Notes under the pieces: model-generated | What the model was told of the DNA's origin: nothing | What the model saw: the letters and a program-made list of their open reading frames with translations, nothing else | The model's database searches: none | Program-made: the position numbers and the translations under genes | Part shown: piece after piece, positions 22,721 to 34,239 of the stretch | Layout: each line of letters starts with the position of its first letter | Numbering within the stretch: position 1 is the first letter of the stretch | Source: Aspidapion aeneum | Taxonomy: Eukaryota; Arthropoda; Insecta; Coleoptera; Brentidae | NCBI GenBank assembly: GCA_963576565.1 | Contig: OY755045.1 | Location: 8,057,477-8,121,476 of the forward strand | Direction: 5' to 3' | DNA: 64,000 bases

Positions 22721-23193
22721 CAGAAATATATTTTCGGAAATATTTCCTGAAACATTGAAAATATTGGAAATATATAAAATATTAAAAAATAAGAAAAAAG
22801 GAATATTTATTTATAAAAATCATAACAAAACACCGGAAAACACAAATCAGGAGTTATTTTTCAAACAAATAACCAGAAATAAGGTTAAAAAAAAAACAAA
22901 AATCTCATTCTTGACACACTACACTATTCACTAGTCGAGCAAAAGGCATATGTTTATCGCTGTCATCAGCATCAGACTTAATAACATCGGCTTGCCAGTC
23001 TACTTCCTCAAAATCTTCAACAGTATCGGAAAGAAAAATTGTTCTATAGTGAGTTTGATGCTTATAGGGTTACAAAATATGAAAGATAAATTTTTTTTTA
23101 AATTTCCAATATTTCCAAGATTCCCGAGACACGTTCGGAAATTTCCAATATTTTCATTTCCATGGAAATATTTCCAACGAAAATATTTCCCTG
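22721..23193. mobile_element. CAG-ended TIR element, hAT-like, 473 bp
   Basis: The left terminus CAGAAATATATTTTCGGAAA pairs with the inverted right terminus CAGGGAAATATTTTCG, and further GGAAATATTTCC words lie subterminally. No 8-bp duplication is recognisable. It contains a short acidic minus-strand coding remnant (22905-23045). hAT assignment is by the CAG ends and style only. Confidence 0.6.
22905..23045 (-). pseudogene. Acidic C-terminal coding remnant inside TIR element
   Basis: A 46-codon open minus-strand stretch without a start codon: SDTVEDFEEVDWQADVIKSD then ADDSDKHMPFARL and a stop. Its composition and position fit the acidic tail of a transposase, but no family motif is visible. 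Function not assigned. Confidence 0.3.
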
Positions 23194-23215
23194 TAGAGCA
23201 TAAGCTGTGTAAAAA

Positions 23216-23332
23216 CCAACAGAAACAAACAAATGAGATGGGTGGACGATTTGAAGAAACATGCGGGAACTAGCTGGATGAAGACGGTGTCAGACAAAGA
23301 AGAGTGGTAGATATTGGGAGAGACCAATGAAT
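23216..23332 (+). mobile_element. RTE-like LINE C-terminal scrap (LINE-B type)
   Basis: In one frame it reads RWVDDLKKHAGTSWMKTVSD then KEEW, a stop, and ILGET. This is the W-DDL-K-AGT-WM-A-D-EEW-LGE signature seen at the end of LINE-B (30.5-30.7 kb) and of RTE/BovB-like ORFs. Both ends are truncated. Confidence 0.75.
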
Positions 23333-23679
23333 ACATAGTTGTATTCATTGGAGAGACCTATGTCACCTATGTAGTTGGCTTTCTAATATCTTTTAATTTC
23401 TTTTCCTGCGACGCGTTTGGCTTCTAAAAGGCTTTTCAATGTCGACGGTAAAATATAGCAGCATTCATATTCCAATAAAAGATATATCAGACACCGTATT
23501 TTACCTCTTTTAGGCCTATTGAAAACTTCAAACCCATCCGCCTCACAAATAAGTACCTGTTGTAGGCTATAGCAACATCCGTGATATTATAATACGCCTA
23601 GCTTTTTGTAATACGACTAGACGTATGGTATTAGGGGTATTAGGGACTGCAATAAAGCGAGGCTGTAATAGTTCCAGGC
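23333..23679. other. Short intergenic spacer
   Basis: No gene or repeat recognised. It ends at the LINE-A target site AGTATTCTGA (23680-23689). Confidence 0.4.
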
Positions 23680-23689
23680 AGTATTCTGA

Positions 23690-25196
23690 GAAGAGACATA
23701 GAAGTACATGGAACTTAAATCCGGAAAAGCTAGCGGACCTGGGGGAATATATGCTGAAATGCTCAAATATGGATCAGAGAAACTACTCGAAAATCTCACA
23801 TATATTATTAATCAATGCATAAACGGACATCCAGTACCTAATGATTGGAAAATTGCATTCATATCCTCAATACATAAAAAAGGAAACAAGCTGGATTGCA
23901 ACAATTACAGAGGAATTTCAGTAACCAGTACTCTAAGTAGATTGTAAGGTAGGATTCTTAGAGATCTAATAGAGAATGATTTTCATGAACAAGAAGAAGA
24001 GCAAAGTGGGTTTCGCGCAGGGAGATCTTGTAGTGATAATGTTTTTTGTCTTAAACAAGTAATTGAAAAAAGGAGCGCCAGAAATATAGAGACTCATGTT
24101 ACCTTTGTGGACCTACAAAAAGCATATGATACCGTTCCAGTAGAAAAATTATGGACAGGTTTAGAGCAAACTAATATCAATCATACATACATAAAAGCGA
24201 TAAAAGAACTATACAAAGGGTCAAAATCTAAAATTGGAAATTGACATTCAAAAGAATTCCTGGTAACAAAAAGCTTAAGACAGGGATGTTGTATCTCTCC
24301 AACTCTTTTTAAAATATATATCGCAGTAGCTCTAAAAAACTGAAAACGTAAAGTGCACGGCATGGGAATACAACTTAACGACCGATTTACCATATACACA
24401 CTACAGTTTGCTGACGACCAAGTAATTGTGGCTAACGATAAAGAAGACATGGAGTATATGATGAGAAAGTTAACAGAAGAATGCCAAAAGTGGGGACTAA
24501 CAGTGAACGTGGACAAGACACAGTACTTATATATTGGAAACGAATCCAGTGAGTTAGAAGTACTAGAAAATGGACAAATAATATCTCCATGCAATGAGTA
24601 TGTATACTTGGGTGTCACATTTGATAAGACAGGAACAGACTGTAAAGAATTGGAAAAAAGAATAGTAAAAGCAAAAAAATTTATTGTTAATGTCTGAACA
24701 GTATTTTATGGAGCAGCGAGATAAAAAAGAATGTAAAATTTAACATATATGAAACAATGGTCAAAAGCACGCTGTTGTATGGAATAGAGACTTGTCGCGT
24801 AACAGAAAAATACAAAACAAAAATGGAAAGTGTCGAAATGGATGCAATAAGATCAATGAGAATATCTAGAATAGATCACATAAGAAATGAGATCATAAAA
24901 GAAAGAATGGGAATCGAGGGAAGCATAGCGGATGACATCACTAAAAGGCAATTGATATGGTACGGCCATGTACAACGGATGAATGAAGAAAGATTACCAA
25001 AGCAGTTCCTAGAATGGCAACCAATAGGGCGCAGAAAAAGAGGGCGTCCTAAACTAGAATGGCAACAGTCAATCCAAAGATCATTGAGTCAAAAGAATCT
25101 GACAGAGGATGATTGTCAGGATCGAAGGAGGTGGAGAATAGGCGTCGGACAACGTAGAAAAACGTTCTGAACCGAATTAGTAGTAGTAGTAGTAGT
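23690..25196 (+). mobile_element. LINE-A, longest copy, with 10-bp target duplication
   Basis: 5'-truncated non-LTR retrotransposon flanked by AGTATTCTGA at 23680-23689 and 25197-25206. The reading frame is broken by stops (e.g. after SRL at 23945) and frameshifts, but domain order is clear: ASGPGGIYAEMLKYG; NNYRGISVTSTLSRL; EEQSGFRAGRSC; VDLQKAYDTVP; LRQGCCISPTLFKIY; active-site FADDQVIVAN (24409 on); WGLTVNVDKTQYLYIG; a connection region (24757 on) with NIYETMVKSTLLYGIETCRV; and a C-terminal LIWYGHVQRMNEERLPKQ with GRRKRGRPK, ending RRKTF. The 3' tail is a TAG repeat. RTE-like by its C-terminal layout; no endonuclease domain remains. Confidence 0.93.
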
Positions 25197-25206
25197 AGTA
25201 TTCTGA

Positions 25207-26227
25207 CCGTTTCACATTAAAAACTGAGAGTTGATCTTTCAAAATTGACGTTAAAAAAGTCGATTAATAAAGGCCGTATATTGGAAGATCACAGCTGATC
25301 TTACAACGTGAATACTGCCTGGCACTATTATAGCCTGGCTTTATTCCAATAATTCTCTATTCATACTCTTACGTGTAATCAATCTTTCTTTAAAAGTTAA
25401 AACTTCTAAACGACTGTGAAATTGCCTGTTTTTGGTAAAATCGTTTGCAAAAAACTCAGAGGTAGATGTAGTTATCACAATCCTGAAAACCCAGTGAGCG
25501 CCTGACCGCCTAAACGTAAATATATTTATAAATGCATATAAAACGGCCTTTATACGCCTGTCTATAAAGCAAACGGTTTTCACCAAAGATAGCGACTTAA
25601 AAAAAATCAGACCGTTTATGTCACCCTCAAACTAAAGGCCAACATAGGCTTATCGTATGCTCCACTTGTACACAGGATCGTACCCAGGGGAACGGGGGAG
25701 CAAAAATTTAAATTACATGAAGAATAAGATAAAAAAACTTACCGAAACAATTTTATTTTAGTATTTTCCAAACAAGCAGCTACTTGGTGTAGTTTTTAGT
25801 TTATTTGTTTATAGATAAATTCATTCACCTTTCTTTTTTATGGCCCCGTAGACCAACCTCAAAAAAATCCCACAGAATTTTAAACAGTCTATTAACCTAC
25901 TAAGTATATGTCTATTTTTTGTCACATTTTCCTTATGTTCGGTAATGTTTTACCTATAGACACTATTCAATTGGCACCTAATATCAGTCTTACCTGGCAT
26001 AGAAAATTCTATGTGGTTATTTAAATGAATACCACTTACTTTGTGTCTTTTTAACTGTTCGCTAAAGTGCTTGATATCACACATTCCCTTTGCACGCAGG
26101 ATCACTTCGTAGATTGTTCATAACAAGACAAATAAAGCAAAAAAGCATTTCGTTTTTCACAACCGCACAACCTGTTTTCAGCATCGTATATTTTTTTATT
26201 AAATTTTCTATTATAAGTTTTTATAAA
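25207..26227. other. Intergenic, no recognised gene
   Basis: CAGGATCGTACCCAGGGG at about 25673 resembles one terminus of the outermost element at 61264-62334, but no partner end was found here. No coding signal. Confidence 0.4.
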
Positions 26228-26693
26228 TCAAACACGTTTCGTGGCTAATCGGGCAAAAAGGAGTTTTTTGTTTCCCTCATATTTTTCCGTGGGTAGCCTG
26301 AAAGCTTAACCTCACGGGGGTCTAAGATATAATGGACACCTAATAAGTGTTGACAGTTAACCGTTTCGTCCTTATGGGACTCCTCAGAACACTGCTGGTC
26401 AATGTGACAAATATTGCGAAGTTATTCAGACGATTTTGTCTCTAATTAAATGTAATTAGTGAGAAAACTATAGCAAGAAGCGCCATCTACCGAGATACGA
26501 GAGAAACAAAAAACCAAAAGCAGGCGAAACACATACACAATACAATATCGATCAATGAAAAGATCGAATGCAAATAAAAGAAAACTATAGTCCGTGACCT
26601 ACGACAGCTCTTTGTTTTTCAGGCCGGATCAACACATATTGCATTTTTACCCGTCATCAAGACAGTGAGCGTCAATCAACGGAATTTTTAAGC
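26228..26693 (+). repeat. Dispersed repeat E, copy 3
   Basis: Collinear with copy 2 from GTTTCGTGGCTAATCGGG to GGAATTTTTAAGCCAA. It carries the same TTTTTCCGTGGGTAGC, CCTCACGGGGGTC, GCGCCATCTACCGAG and TTTCAGGCCGGATCAA blocks. Confidence 0.82.
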
Positions 26694-26707
26694 CAAATAA
26701 TAATAAC

Positions 26708-26784
26708 AAACGTGGAATTTCGTACAAAAAGGAGTTTTTTGTTTCCCTCATATTTTTCCGTGGGTAGCCTGAAAGCTTAACCTA
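26708..26784 (+). repeat. Partial second start of repeat E
   Basis: Immediately after copy 3, the first ~75 bp of E recur (TTTCGT, AAAAAGGAGTTTTTTG, TTTTTCCGTGGGTAGCC, AAGCTTAACCT), then the sequence diverges. This suggests E copies were once arranged head to tail. Confidence 0.75.
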
Positions 26785-27174
26785 AGTTTTTATGGAACGC
26801 CCCTCGGCATTACTTACACTAAAATTTTGGTTAATTTTTAGGTCAGGTCTATGTGGCCCTAAAGATTTTATTTGTAAACAAAGTTCATATGTCGACGTAT
26901 TAAAATTTGCACAGTTAATTATGTAATCGTCGGTATTTATTTCTATTTTATAAACAAACGATAATGAAAACAAACAATGACACGCGACCGGCAGGGCTTT
27001 TTACTACTGACAAACCCCAAATCAAAACAAATTCCTTTGTCTTCACTAAGGATAGAACCGGCAACACTAGAAAGGGAAACGAACGTTTTGGCACGATGAA
27101 TATGGCCGACGTCAACTAAAACAAATATTTTTCCCGCCCCCGCGCGAGAACAGCCACCCATACACCGCTAAAAA
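26785..27174. other. Intergenic
   Basis: Two short minus-strand frames (26782-26973, 26943-27161) show no recognisable domain. The last ~60 bp before element D are GC-rich (CCCGCCCCCGCGCGAG). Confidence 0.4.
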
Positions 27175-28600
27175 CGCAGCCCACGAGAAAGACCGGCCCG
27201 GGCGCGGAAATATCACGTGACCGTAGGAGTCCCAAAAAAAACGCCTCACGGCCCGCTGTCATTATAAAACATGTGTGTGTTCAGTTTTGGTATGTTTGTT
27301 TACGTCGATTTTTTTTTATTTCGGGCACTAATTTTATGTGAATTTTATCAAAGTTATTAAAATAACGCAGCCCACGAAAAAGACTGTAGTGGGCTGCGTT
27401 AAAATAATTAATGGCTAATGAGTAAATTATAAAGAAAATACCTATAAGATAAACAATGCCGCGAACGTGTAATTAGTGTTGTTCCTTGTCGGTCCAACTA
27501 TAAAACTGTAACCTAATATGTTGCAAACGGGAAAGAAGTGGTAAAAGATAAGATCTTGGATAAGATTGATCAAGTAATAGACATCCTTAGTGACATTTTC
27601 GATAGTGAGAGTGAAAAATGTGTTCAGTTGTCATTTCTTATTGAACAATTAGGTCTCTTGAAAAGGTAACCTGAGAATCGAAGATATGGTGGATACACTT
27701 TAATGTTGGCTTCATCTTTGTTTATCCAGTTATCCAGTGCATACACGTCAATTTACAATTCTAAGGTAATATGTCTTCCGCACCCTCGCAATATTAAAAA
27801 ACTGATTTTTAAAATATTGTTAACAGATAGTAATCTCTCTGGTAGTGTGAAATATTTAAAAAGTAAGATACAGCTTTTATAAGAACATGAATTGGTAGTT
27901 AACTTACACTTTATTGAAATAGATATTAAACTTTGTGTTGGGTAATTTTTCAAAAAATTATTGACAACCACTACATTCAGTTCATTGAATGGGAAAACCA
28001 TCTCACTTATTCACAAAATCACTTGTTTCTTTTTAATAAATTTGTGAAATGTTTTATATTGAAATTTTATCTTCAGATAACTCTAGCGAGTGTTTTTGTG
28101 GAGAAAAACTATTGTCAAAGCTTGAAAAAATTAGTTTAAGGGCATGTAAAGTTTTTTAAAATAATTTTATTAAAAAGCACAATGATTTAGTGTCTGCTAA
28201 TAAATCTTGAAATAAGAACTCAAAGATGATGACAGTCAAAGAAAAAATTAAAAAACTAAAAGCTTAGGTTTGTTATGTCCAATTTTGAAAGACTTGTATA
28301 GATTTGAAGTTACTAACGATATTATGTACCTAATATATGTACCTGAAGATACAGTGCAAATTTTGTATAATTTTTTATTTTCTAGATTCAGTTCTTTTAT
28401 CCATAATAAACATATATCAGCAAAATATTTTTTAAAATTTTTCCCTATAAAAGAACAAAAATTTTTTGTTAATTTATTTAAATTGTGTAAAAACCTATAA
28501 TATATTAAGCAATACAATAGGAATCCTGGGACTCCTAAGATCACATGACCGCCGACTTGCTTATAACGCGCCATGACCGGTCTTTATCGTTGGCTGCGGC
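27175..28600 (+). mobile_element. Element D copy 1, P-element/THAP-like DNA transposon relic
   Basis: The left end CGCAGCCCACGAGAAAGACC and the inverted right end (GGTCTTTATCGTTGGCTGCG) form imperfect terminal repeats that also share an inward GTAGGAGTCCC / GGGACTCCTAAG match. A further hairpin GCAGCCCAC...GTGGGCTGC lies at 27367-27398. The interior has a start like a THAP domain (ATGCCGCGAACGTG, Met-Pro-Arg-Thr-Cys, then a stop), a helical stretch KILDKIDQVIDILSDIFDSE, and a segment equivalent to copy 2's LPHPRNIKKL region that is interrupted by TAA. It is dead. The P-like assignment rests on this domain layout and is moderate. Confidence 0.6.
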
Positions 28601-29281
28601 TGAACAACGGGTGAAATTGAAACCTTGCCCCGCGCGGCGCTGCCGGCTTGTAATTATTTACGCTAAAAAAGTTTACCCAATTAGTCGCTTATTGTTAACC
28701 GCAGATAATAAAAAGAACTAGACTAGAGAAGATTTAACTTTTTTTAAATAAATCAATTAAAAATACTGTTTGTTGTCTAGTTTTGGGAGGGTACTGCCCC
28801 ATTGCCCTCCCTGTAGCAGCCGCCACTGTGGTTATGCGTATCGTAGAACTGCCTTGTTTTAAAGAATCAAAGCAAATGCAAACGTATCTTGTTCTGTGAT
28901 CTGATTTGGGTATTCCAATAAACCGTTTTCTCAAGCTTTTAATCCTGTTCGAAGAAAAATCGCGCTTACAATTCAACTGCTTATTGCTAAATATGGCGAA
29001 CAAATGAGTGATTTTTTTCTTCGCTGAAAAACAGTGCAGCGTGGAAACATTCAGCAGGATTCAGCAGTTCTCTTTTTAGTTTTGTATAAGTTTTATTGCC
29101 TATAAGAGCTTCTTCTTCTTCTTCTTTGGGTGAAGATACGGGAAGTTTGTCTGCAACTTCGTTCTCACACTTGGTAAGGAAAGATAGGTACACCTAAACT
29201 TGTTATATTTTTTTAACACTTACTTCAATTTCAATAAAAACACTTAATTATATACGAGAGTGGTTACTTCCTTTTTTTTTT

Positions 29282-29284
<3 letters not shown>
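28601..29284. other. Intergenic, two minus-strand open frames not assigned
   Basis: Frames at 28734-29003 and 28987-29193 overlap and show no recognisable domain. The second contains a CTT-repeat-encoded Glu run. A run-on host exon cannot be excluded but nothing supports one. Confidence 0.35.

Positions 29285-29285
<1 letters not shown>

Positions 29286-29341
<56 letters not shown>
29286..29341. repeat. TA dinucleotide microsatellite
   Basis: About 28 uninterrupted TA repeats flanked by T-rich tracts. Likely polymorphic. Confidence 0.98.
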
Positions 29342-29350
<9 letters not shown>

Positions 29351-29784
29351 CATAAAACAAGGTATAATTCAATAGTTAAGAAAGGGAATTTTAAAAGTCG
29401 GTGCGATGGGCCCTAAGTGTCTAATGTGAGAAATAAATGGTATAGAACAAATGAATTAAATTGTCAAAAAGCGTTCTACATAAAGGCATCGTCAAAATTT
29501 TTCTTCTTCACTTACAGAACGAAGAAGGCATCATGAAAGAAGCGAATAATGATCATTAAATACAATGATGTGCACTACTTTTAGAGGATTGTGGCGTGTG
29601 AATAAGCAGACATTTTTCATGACACCTTGATGATCTTAATTCAAAATATTAAATCCTTCAGAAATCTTGCTCGCATCGTGATTCAGAAGCTATATGGTAG
29701 TAACGATCTATAATAATGAGAATAAGTAGAGGTGAATAAAAAAATCTGTCTTTTGATATATTGAGTTTTGAATCGGATTGAATT
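29342..29784. other. Intergenic
   Basis: AT-rich, with nothing recognised before the target site of the following element. Confidence 0.4.
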
Positions 29785-29792
29785 ATTTCAAT

Positions 29793-30281
29793 GGGAGGAA
29801 TGGGACAATTCGCCGCGGCCGATTCGCCTCCGCCGCCGCCGACAATTCGCCGCCATCCGATTCGCTGAGAAAAACCGGGGACAATTCGCCGCGAGAAATT
29901 TTTTAATTTTTATTTTAATGATTCGTGTATTGAAAACATATTTTAAAAAGATATATTTTTTTAATTTACAAAAAAAAGGTATTTTTATAAATTAGTTTCT
30001 GAAAAAACTACTCTTTAAAAAAGCATTTTTTTTCAAAATTTTGAGTTTTTTTTTGCAAAATGTTGGTGGTCTAGTTTAACACAGATTTTGATCTCCTAAC
30101 AAGTTCGGTTCGGTTCGGTTCGGACACAGGGGAGTTATGATTTAAGAAAAAATAAATTACGTCAGATTAATATAAAAATTAGACCAAAATTCTTGCGGCA
30201 TATGGTCCCCGCGGCGAATCGGCCGACGGCAAATTGTCCCTGCGGCAAATCGGCCGACGGCGAATTGTCCCCGCGTTACCC
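29793..30281. mobile_element. 489-bp element with GGG...CCC ends and 8-bp target duplication
   Basis: ATTTCAAT occurs exactly on both sides (29785-29792 and 30282-30289). Inside, the left end GGGAGGAATGGGACAATTCG matches the inverted right end GGGTAACGCGGGGACAATTC. Each end carries two or three direct GACAATTCGCCG / GGCCGATTCGCC subrepeats, making GC-rich ends on an AT-rich core. There is no transposase. A run of TTCGG repeats (about 30105-30122) sits in the core. GGG ends with an 8-bp duplication could suit Merlin-like or another superfamily; not assigned. Confidence 0.88.
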
Positions 30282-30485
30282 ATTTCAATATGGTAATTAT
30301 TTGGAGTTCAATGGAGATCTTATTTCTGGTAGTCCTTCTGCCGTAAAAATTATTCCCTACATCGTCGTTAAGGATAAAAATCGTAAAATGCTGTCGTACG
30401 TGTGCTTAAGAAGGATTTTTTCGGAAAAATTGTAAAAAACATGCCCCAAGCAAAAACTTTAGAAAAAATTTCTTTAAGAAAAAAT

Positions 30486-32308
30486 GGTCTTTCTATCTAT
30501 TTATTTAGCCTTCTTCAACCATCTTTGGACTTAGGCCTCCCCCAATATCTTCCACTCTTCTCTGTCTGTCGCCGTGTTCATCCATCTAGTTCCCGCAGGT
30601 TTCTTCAAATTATCCACCCATCTCATTTGGGGTTTTCCCCTACTTGTTTTATTTTCCCAAGGTCTCCAGTTTACAATACATTTGTTCCATCAATTGTCTT
30701 TCTGTCTAATATTATGACCGGCAAATTTCCATTTTAATTTTTCTACTTCTCCTATGGCATCCCTTACTTTTGCTTTATTTCTTATCCATTCATTCCTTTT
30801 TCTATCTGTCAGCTTTCATTGTAACATTTGTCTTTCCATTGATCTTTGGGCTTTTGTTACCTTATCTATGTTTGATTTTGTAAGTGTCCAGGTCTGGGAT
30901 CCATAGGTACAGTACAGTACAGTATAACATTGGTTAAACATTTTCATTTTGAGATACTGAGGATATTTTTTATTTCTTAATATGTAGCTCAATTTACCGA
31001 ATGCTGCCCAGACCAATCTTACTGGTCTCTTGCTTTCAGCTGTTTGGTTTTCTTTTTTCAGTTTAATAATTTGTCCCAGGTATATATATTCCTCTACTTG
31101 TTTTGTTTTATTTTGGTTTATTCTGACCCTAATATCTTCATCTGTGAATTTGTTATGATTTTAGTTTTAGTGTAGTTCATACTATACTACAGTTCTTCCA
31201 ACATTTTTATCAGTTCTTCTTACTTGTCTGTTGTTAAGGCGAGATCATCAGCATATCTTAGGTGGTTCATGAATTGTCCGTTTACTTTGATGCCTATTTC
31301 TTCCCAATCTAAGCTTTTAAATAAATCTTCTAGAGCCTGGTTAAATAATTTAGGGGATATTGTGTCACCCTCGCTGACACCTCTTCTTATGCGGATTAGC
31401 TTAGGTCTTCCTTCGCTATATATATTGGCTATTAAGTCTGTATATCTGTGATCTATTCGGCTATTAATTAAAGATGCTTTTACTGCCCAGTGCTCAATGC
31501 TATCTAAAGCTTTTTCGAAGTCTATAAACGCAATATATAGTGGAATGTTATATTCGTTGGCTCGTTCTATTAGGATTTTCATGGTTAATAAATGGTCAAC
31601 TGTACTGAAACCTTTTGTAAAGCCTGCTTGTTCCTTGATTGATATCCGTCAAATTTTGTTGTTAATATTTTCTTGAAAAGCTTATAAATTACATTGAGAA
31701 GTGTATATACGTCGATAGTTTTTTAGATCTGTTCTATCTTGTGTAGAATAATGGTTATGGATTCTTTCCAGTTGTTTGGGATTATTTTTTCTTTTAGTAT
31801 TTTATTCAGGAGAATATGGAGGGTATTAACTACAGCTTCAGGTGATTTGTTATTTTTACTACTATGTCGGTTTAGAACGTTTTCTACGTTGTCCGACGCC
31901 TATTATCCACCTCCTTCGATCCTGACAGTCATCTTCAGTCAGGTTTTTTTGACTTATTGATTTTTGGATTGACTTGCCATTCCAGTTTGGGACACCCTCT
32001 TTTTGTGCGCCCTATTGGTTGCCATTCTAGGACCTGCTTTGGTAATCTTTCGTCGCTCATCCGTTGTACATGGCCGTACCATATCAGTTGCCTTTTAGTG
32101 ATGTCATCCGTTATGCTTCCCTCGATTTCCATTCTTTCTTTTATGATCTCATTTCTTATATGATCTGTTCTAGATATTCTCATTGATTTTCTTATTGCAT
32201 CCATATCGACACTCCATTTTTTTATTTTTCAATTTCTTTAATTCCGCTTTGCCTATTTCAGGTTGTAGCTCTGAGTTTATGTTCTTTATTTTTGTTTGGA
32301 GTTTCTTA
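30486..32308 (-). mobile_element. LINE-B copy 1 (RTE clade-like), split by LINE-A
   Basis: Minus-strand non-LTR element. RT blocks: AFIDFEKALDSIEHWAVKAS, IRRGVSEGDTISPKLFNQAL, the active site LRYADDLALTTD (31220-31260), EEYIYLGQIIKL, RLVWAAFGKLSYILRNK, YGSQTWTLTKSNIDKVTKAQ. The C-terminal part carries WNKCIVNWRPWENK, RGKPQMRWVDNLKK-AGT-WM and ILGEA, the familiar RTE/BovB-type end. Stops and frameshifts are present. Near 31843 the sequence jumps from NNKSP to the helical RT start, an internal deletion. A LINE-A copy interrupts it at 31858-32221. Confidence 0.9.
31858..32221 (-). mobile_element. LINE-A copy 5 nested in LINE-B, 8-bp target duplication
   Basis: A 5'-truncated LINE-A end (MDAIRKSMRISRTDHIRNEI, LIWYGHVQRMSDERLPKQV, GRTKRGCPK) with its TAG tail. 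TTATTTTT flanks it at 31850-31857 and 32222-32229, and LINE-B coding sequence continues on both sides (compare LINE-B copy 2 at 35700-35725), so insertion into LINE-B is certain. Confidence 0.92.
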
Positions 32309-33280
32309 CATTATTATTACAAAAGTATGCAGGCTCCATACTCGGTCAGTTCGTCCCTCATAATATGCTCATTTCGTTTGGGGGACAAAGTCCCCCCCTA
32401 CACACCCCCTAACTGCACCGCTGCATAGGATTTAAGTCTCCATTATGGAATGGCACAAAATAAGGAGCAAGTTGACATTCGCCCCCTTAAATTGTATTTA
32501 ATAAATGCTGAACCTTTTCTGATCTTATTTTAATCGACATCACCTTTGAATAACCTGATGATTGTGGTCAAATTATTTTGAATGATTTGCAAAAAACATT
32601 TGTATTTGTGGATGTGTGTCTTATTGTTGTATGTGAGGATGCGGGCAGTGAAATGGTAACAAGGCCTTTCAGATTTCTTCGGATGATGACTTTATGAAGA
32701 TCGCGTACTTGTTTCTTTTTATTAGCGAGATTTTGAACCAAGAAAATCACCTGTCTTTTATAATTTGCATATAGGAATATAGAGGGCGACACTGATCAAA
32801 TGTCGTTTCTAAAACCTAACCTCAATCTTTACCTAACCGAAATTCAAAACTTCAAAACAAAATTTTAGTGAATGGAGTTATAGTTCTGTCATTTCAAAAA
32901 GCCTAAAAAAAAGTGGCGCGTGCCACCCTAATCATAATAACCATTTTGGGATTTGCAGGAGTCTGTGCAAAAATTGAAAATTTATTTTCAAATTTTGGGA
33001 AGAATTTCTGTGTTTTAAGCACGGCTAGGTATACTTATACCATTCTATAAGTACCTAATTCCTTCTCGAAATATAACAAAGGCTTTCGAAAGGTACCCCC
33101 TGCACTCTTTAATACAGGGTCAAACTCATTTTAAAATTGTTAGCGGTTGTGTTTATATTACGGATTTTAATTCATATCATTATTATTGTGACATTTTATT
33201 ATTATTGTGATCATAACAATTATAATCCTGTATATTTTAGTTTCTTTTTATAAGTGAGGACCTAGTAAGTGATATTAATA
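32309..33280. other. Intergenic
   Basis: A G-rich end-like sequence lies near 32380-32425 (CAGCGGTGCAGTTAGGGGG on the minus strand), resembling a hAT or related terminus without a partner. No coding gene recognised. Confidence 0.4.
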
Positions 33281-33415
33281 ATGGCGTTTTGGCGGCCATT
33301 TGAAATACCACAAACAAATTTTTGGAGACCATTTGAGGACCAAGGAGGAGAAGAACTGGTAGTACCATTAGAGCCTTCGGTTTTACAGGAACCAAACCTT
33401 AACCCTAAAAAATAA
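33281..33415 (+). CDS. Small open frame with internal FWRPFE repeat (hypothetical)
   Basis: 44 codons: MAFWRPFEIPQTNFWRPFED, then a Gly/Glu and Pro/Leu segment ending NPKK. The FWRPFE hexapeptide occurs twice, 11 residues apart. The start context AATAATGG is acceptable and the sequence differs in composition from its AT-rich surroundings. No family is recognised. It could be a short host or transposon peptide, a first exon, or chance. Confidence 0.25.
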   Translation: MAFWRPFEIPQTNFWRPFEDQGGEELVVPLEPSVLQEPNLNPKK

Positions 33416-34239
33416 ATGGATCCGTGACGGAACTGACACCTTCCTAGCTAGCCTATTATCGCACTTCAAGTGAAGCCATGATAATATATTAACCTTTAAA
33501 ACAGTTTTTTGTAAATATCTCAGAAACTAAACCTCCTACGAAGTTTTTGGTAATAACGTGAATTATTGAAGAAAATATACTGTGTGTGTATTGAGACGAT
33601 GCTCCGTTAAAAAGTTAGCATTTTTTAAAGTTTTTAATTGTCAAAAAACTGTCATTCAGATTAATGGATCTATATTAAAATCTAATCAGCTCATAAGAGC
33701 ATCGAACACTATTTTACCTGAAAATTTTTAAAAAATCCGTTCAGCGGTTTAGGAGCTGTTGTGTTACGTACAGAAATAATATACACACACACACAGACAG
33801 ACATCACGATGATATTGCTAGGATAGGTCAAAATACATCCAAATAACACATTTTTGGCGTTATCTAAATATACAAAGGGCAAGGCAAAACTTTTAAAAAC
33901 ACATTGTAAGAGGAAATCTCAAGATATCATTCTTGATATGTATACGCAACTCTCAGTAGAAAATTACGGAAATCGTTCCAGAATATACGAACGTATTACA
34001 CATATTACAGGGGCAAGCTACATAGTATATAGTAATGATTATTATACGCATTAAGCAGCATTAAGCAGCAACTTTTATTAAACGTTTTATTTTACTTGAC
34101 TATATACTATAAACAGTTCCCAGTCCGGCCCATATTCTATTTTATTTGTTTAGGATTCCTTAATGGGTTTCACACTTAAAATTTTTTAATATACCTTTTG
34201 CAATGCCATATTAAATATTTTGAGTTTTTTTTCCTATGG
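33416..34239. other. Intergenic; AC microsatellite next to a CAGACAGACATC motif
   Basis: Near 33740-33825 a block AAATCCGTTCAGCGGTTTAG, then GAGCTGTTGTG, ACACACACAC and AGACAGACATCACGATG resembles the conserved 3' region of the family H elements, where a GCGGTTTTTGAGTTATGCG block precedes the CAGA repeat. It may be a diverged relative. The 66-codon frame at 33854-34054 is unassigned. Confidence 0.4.
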
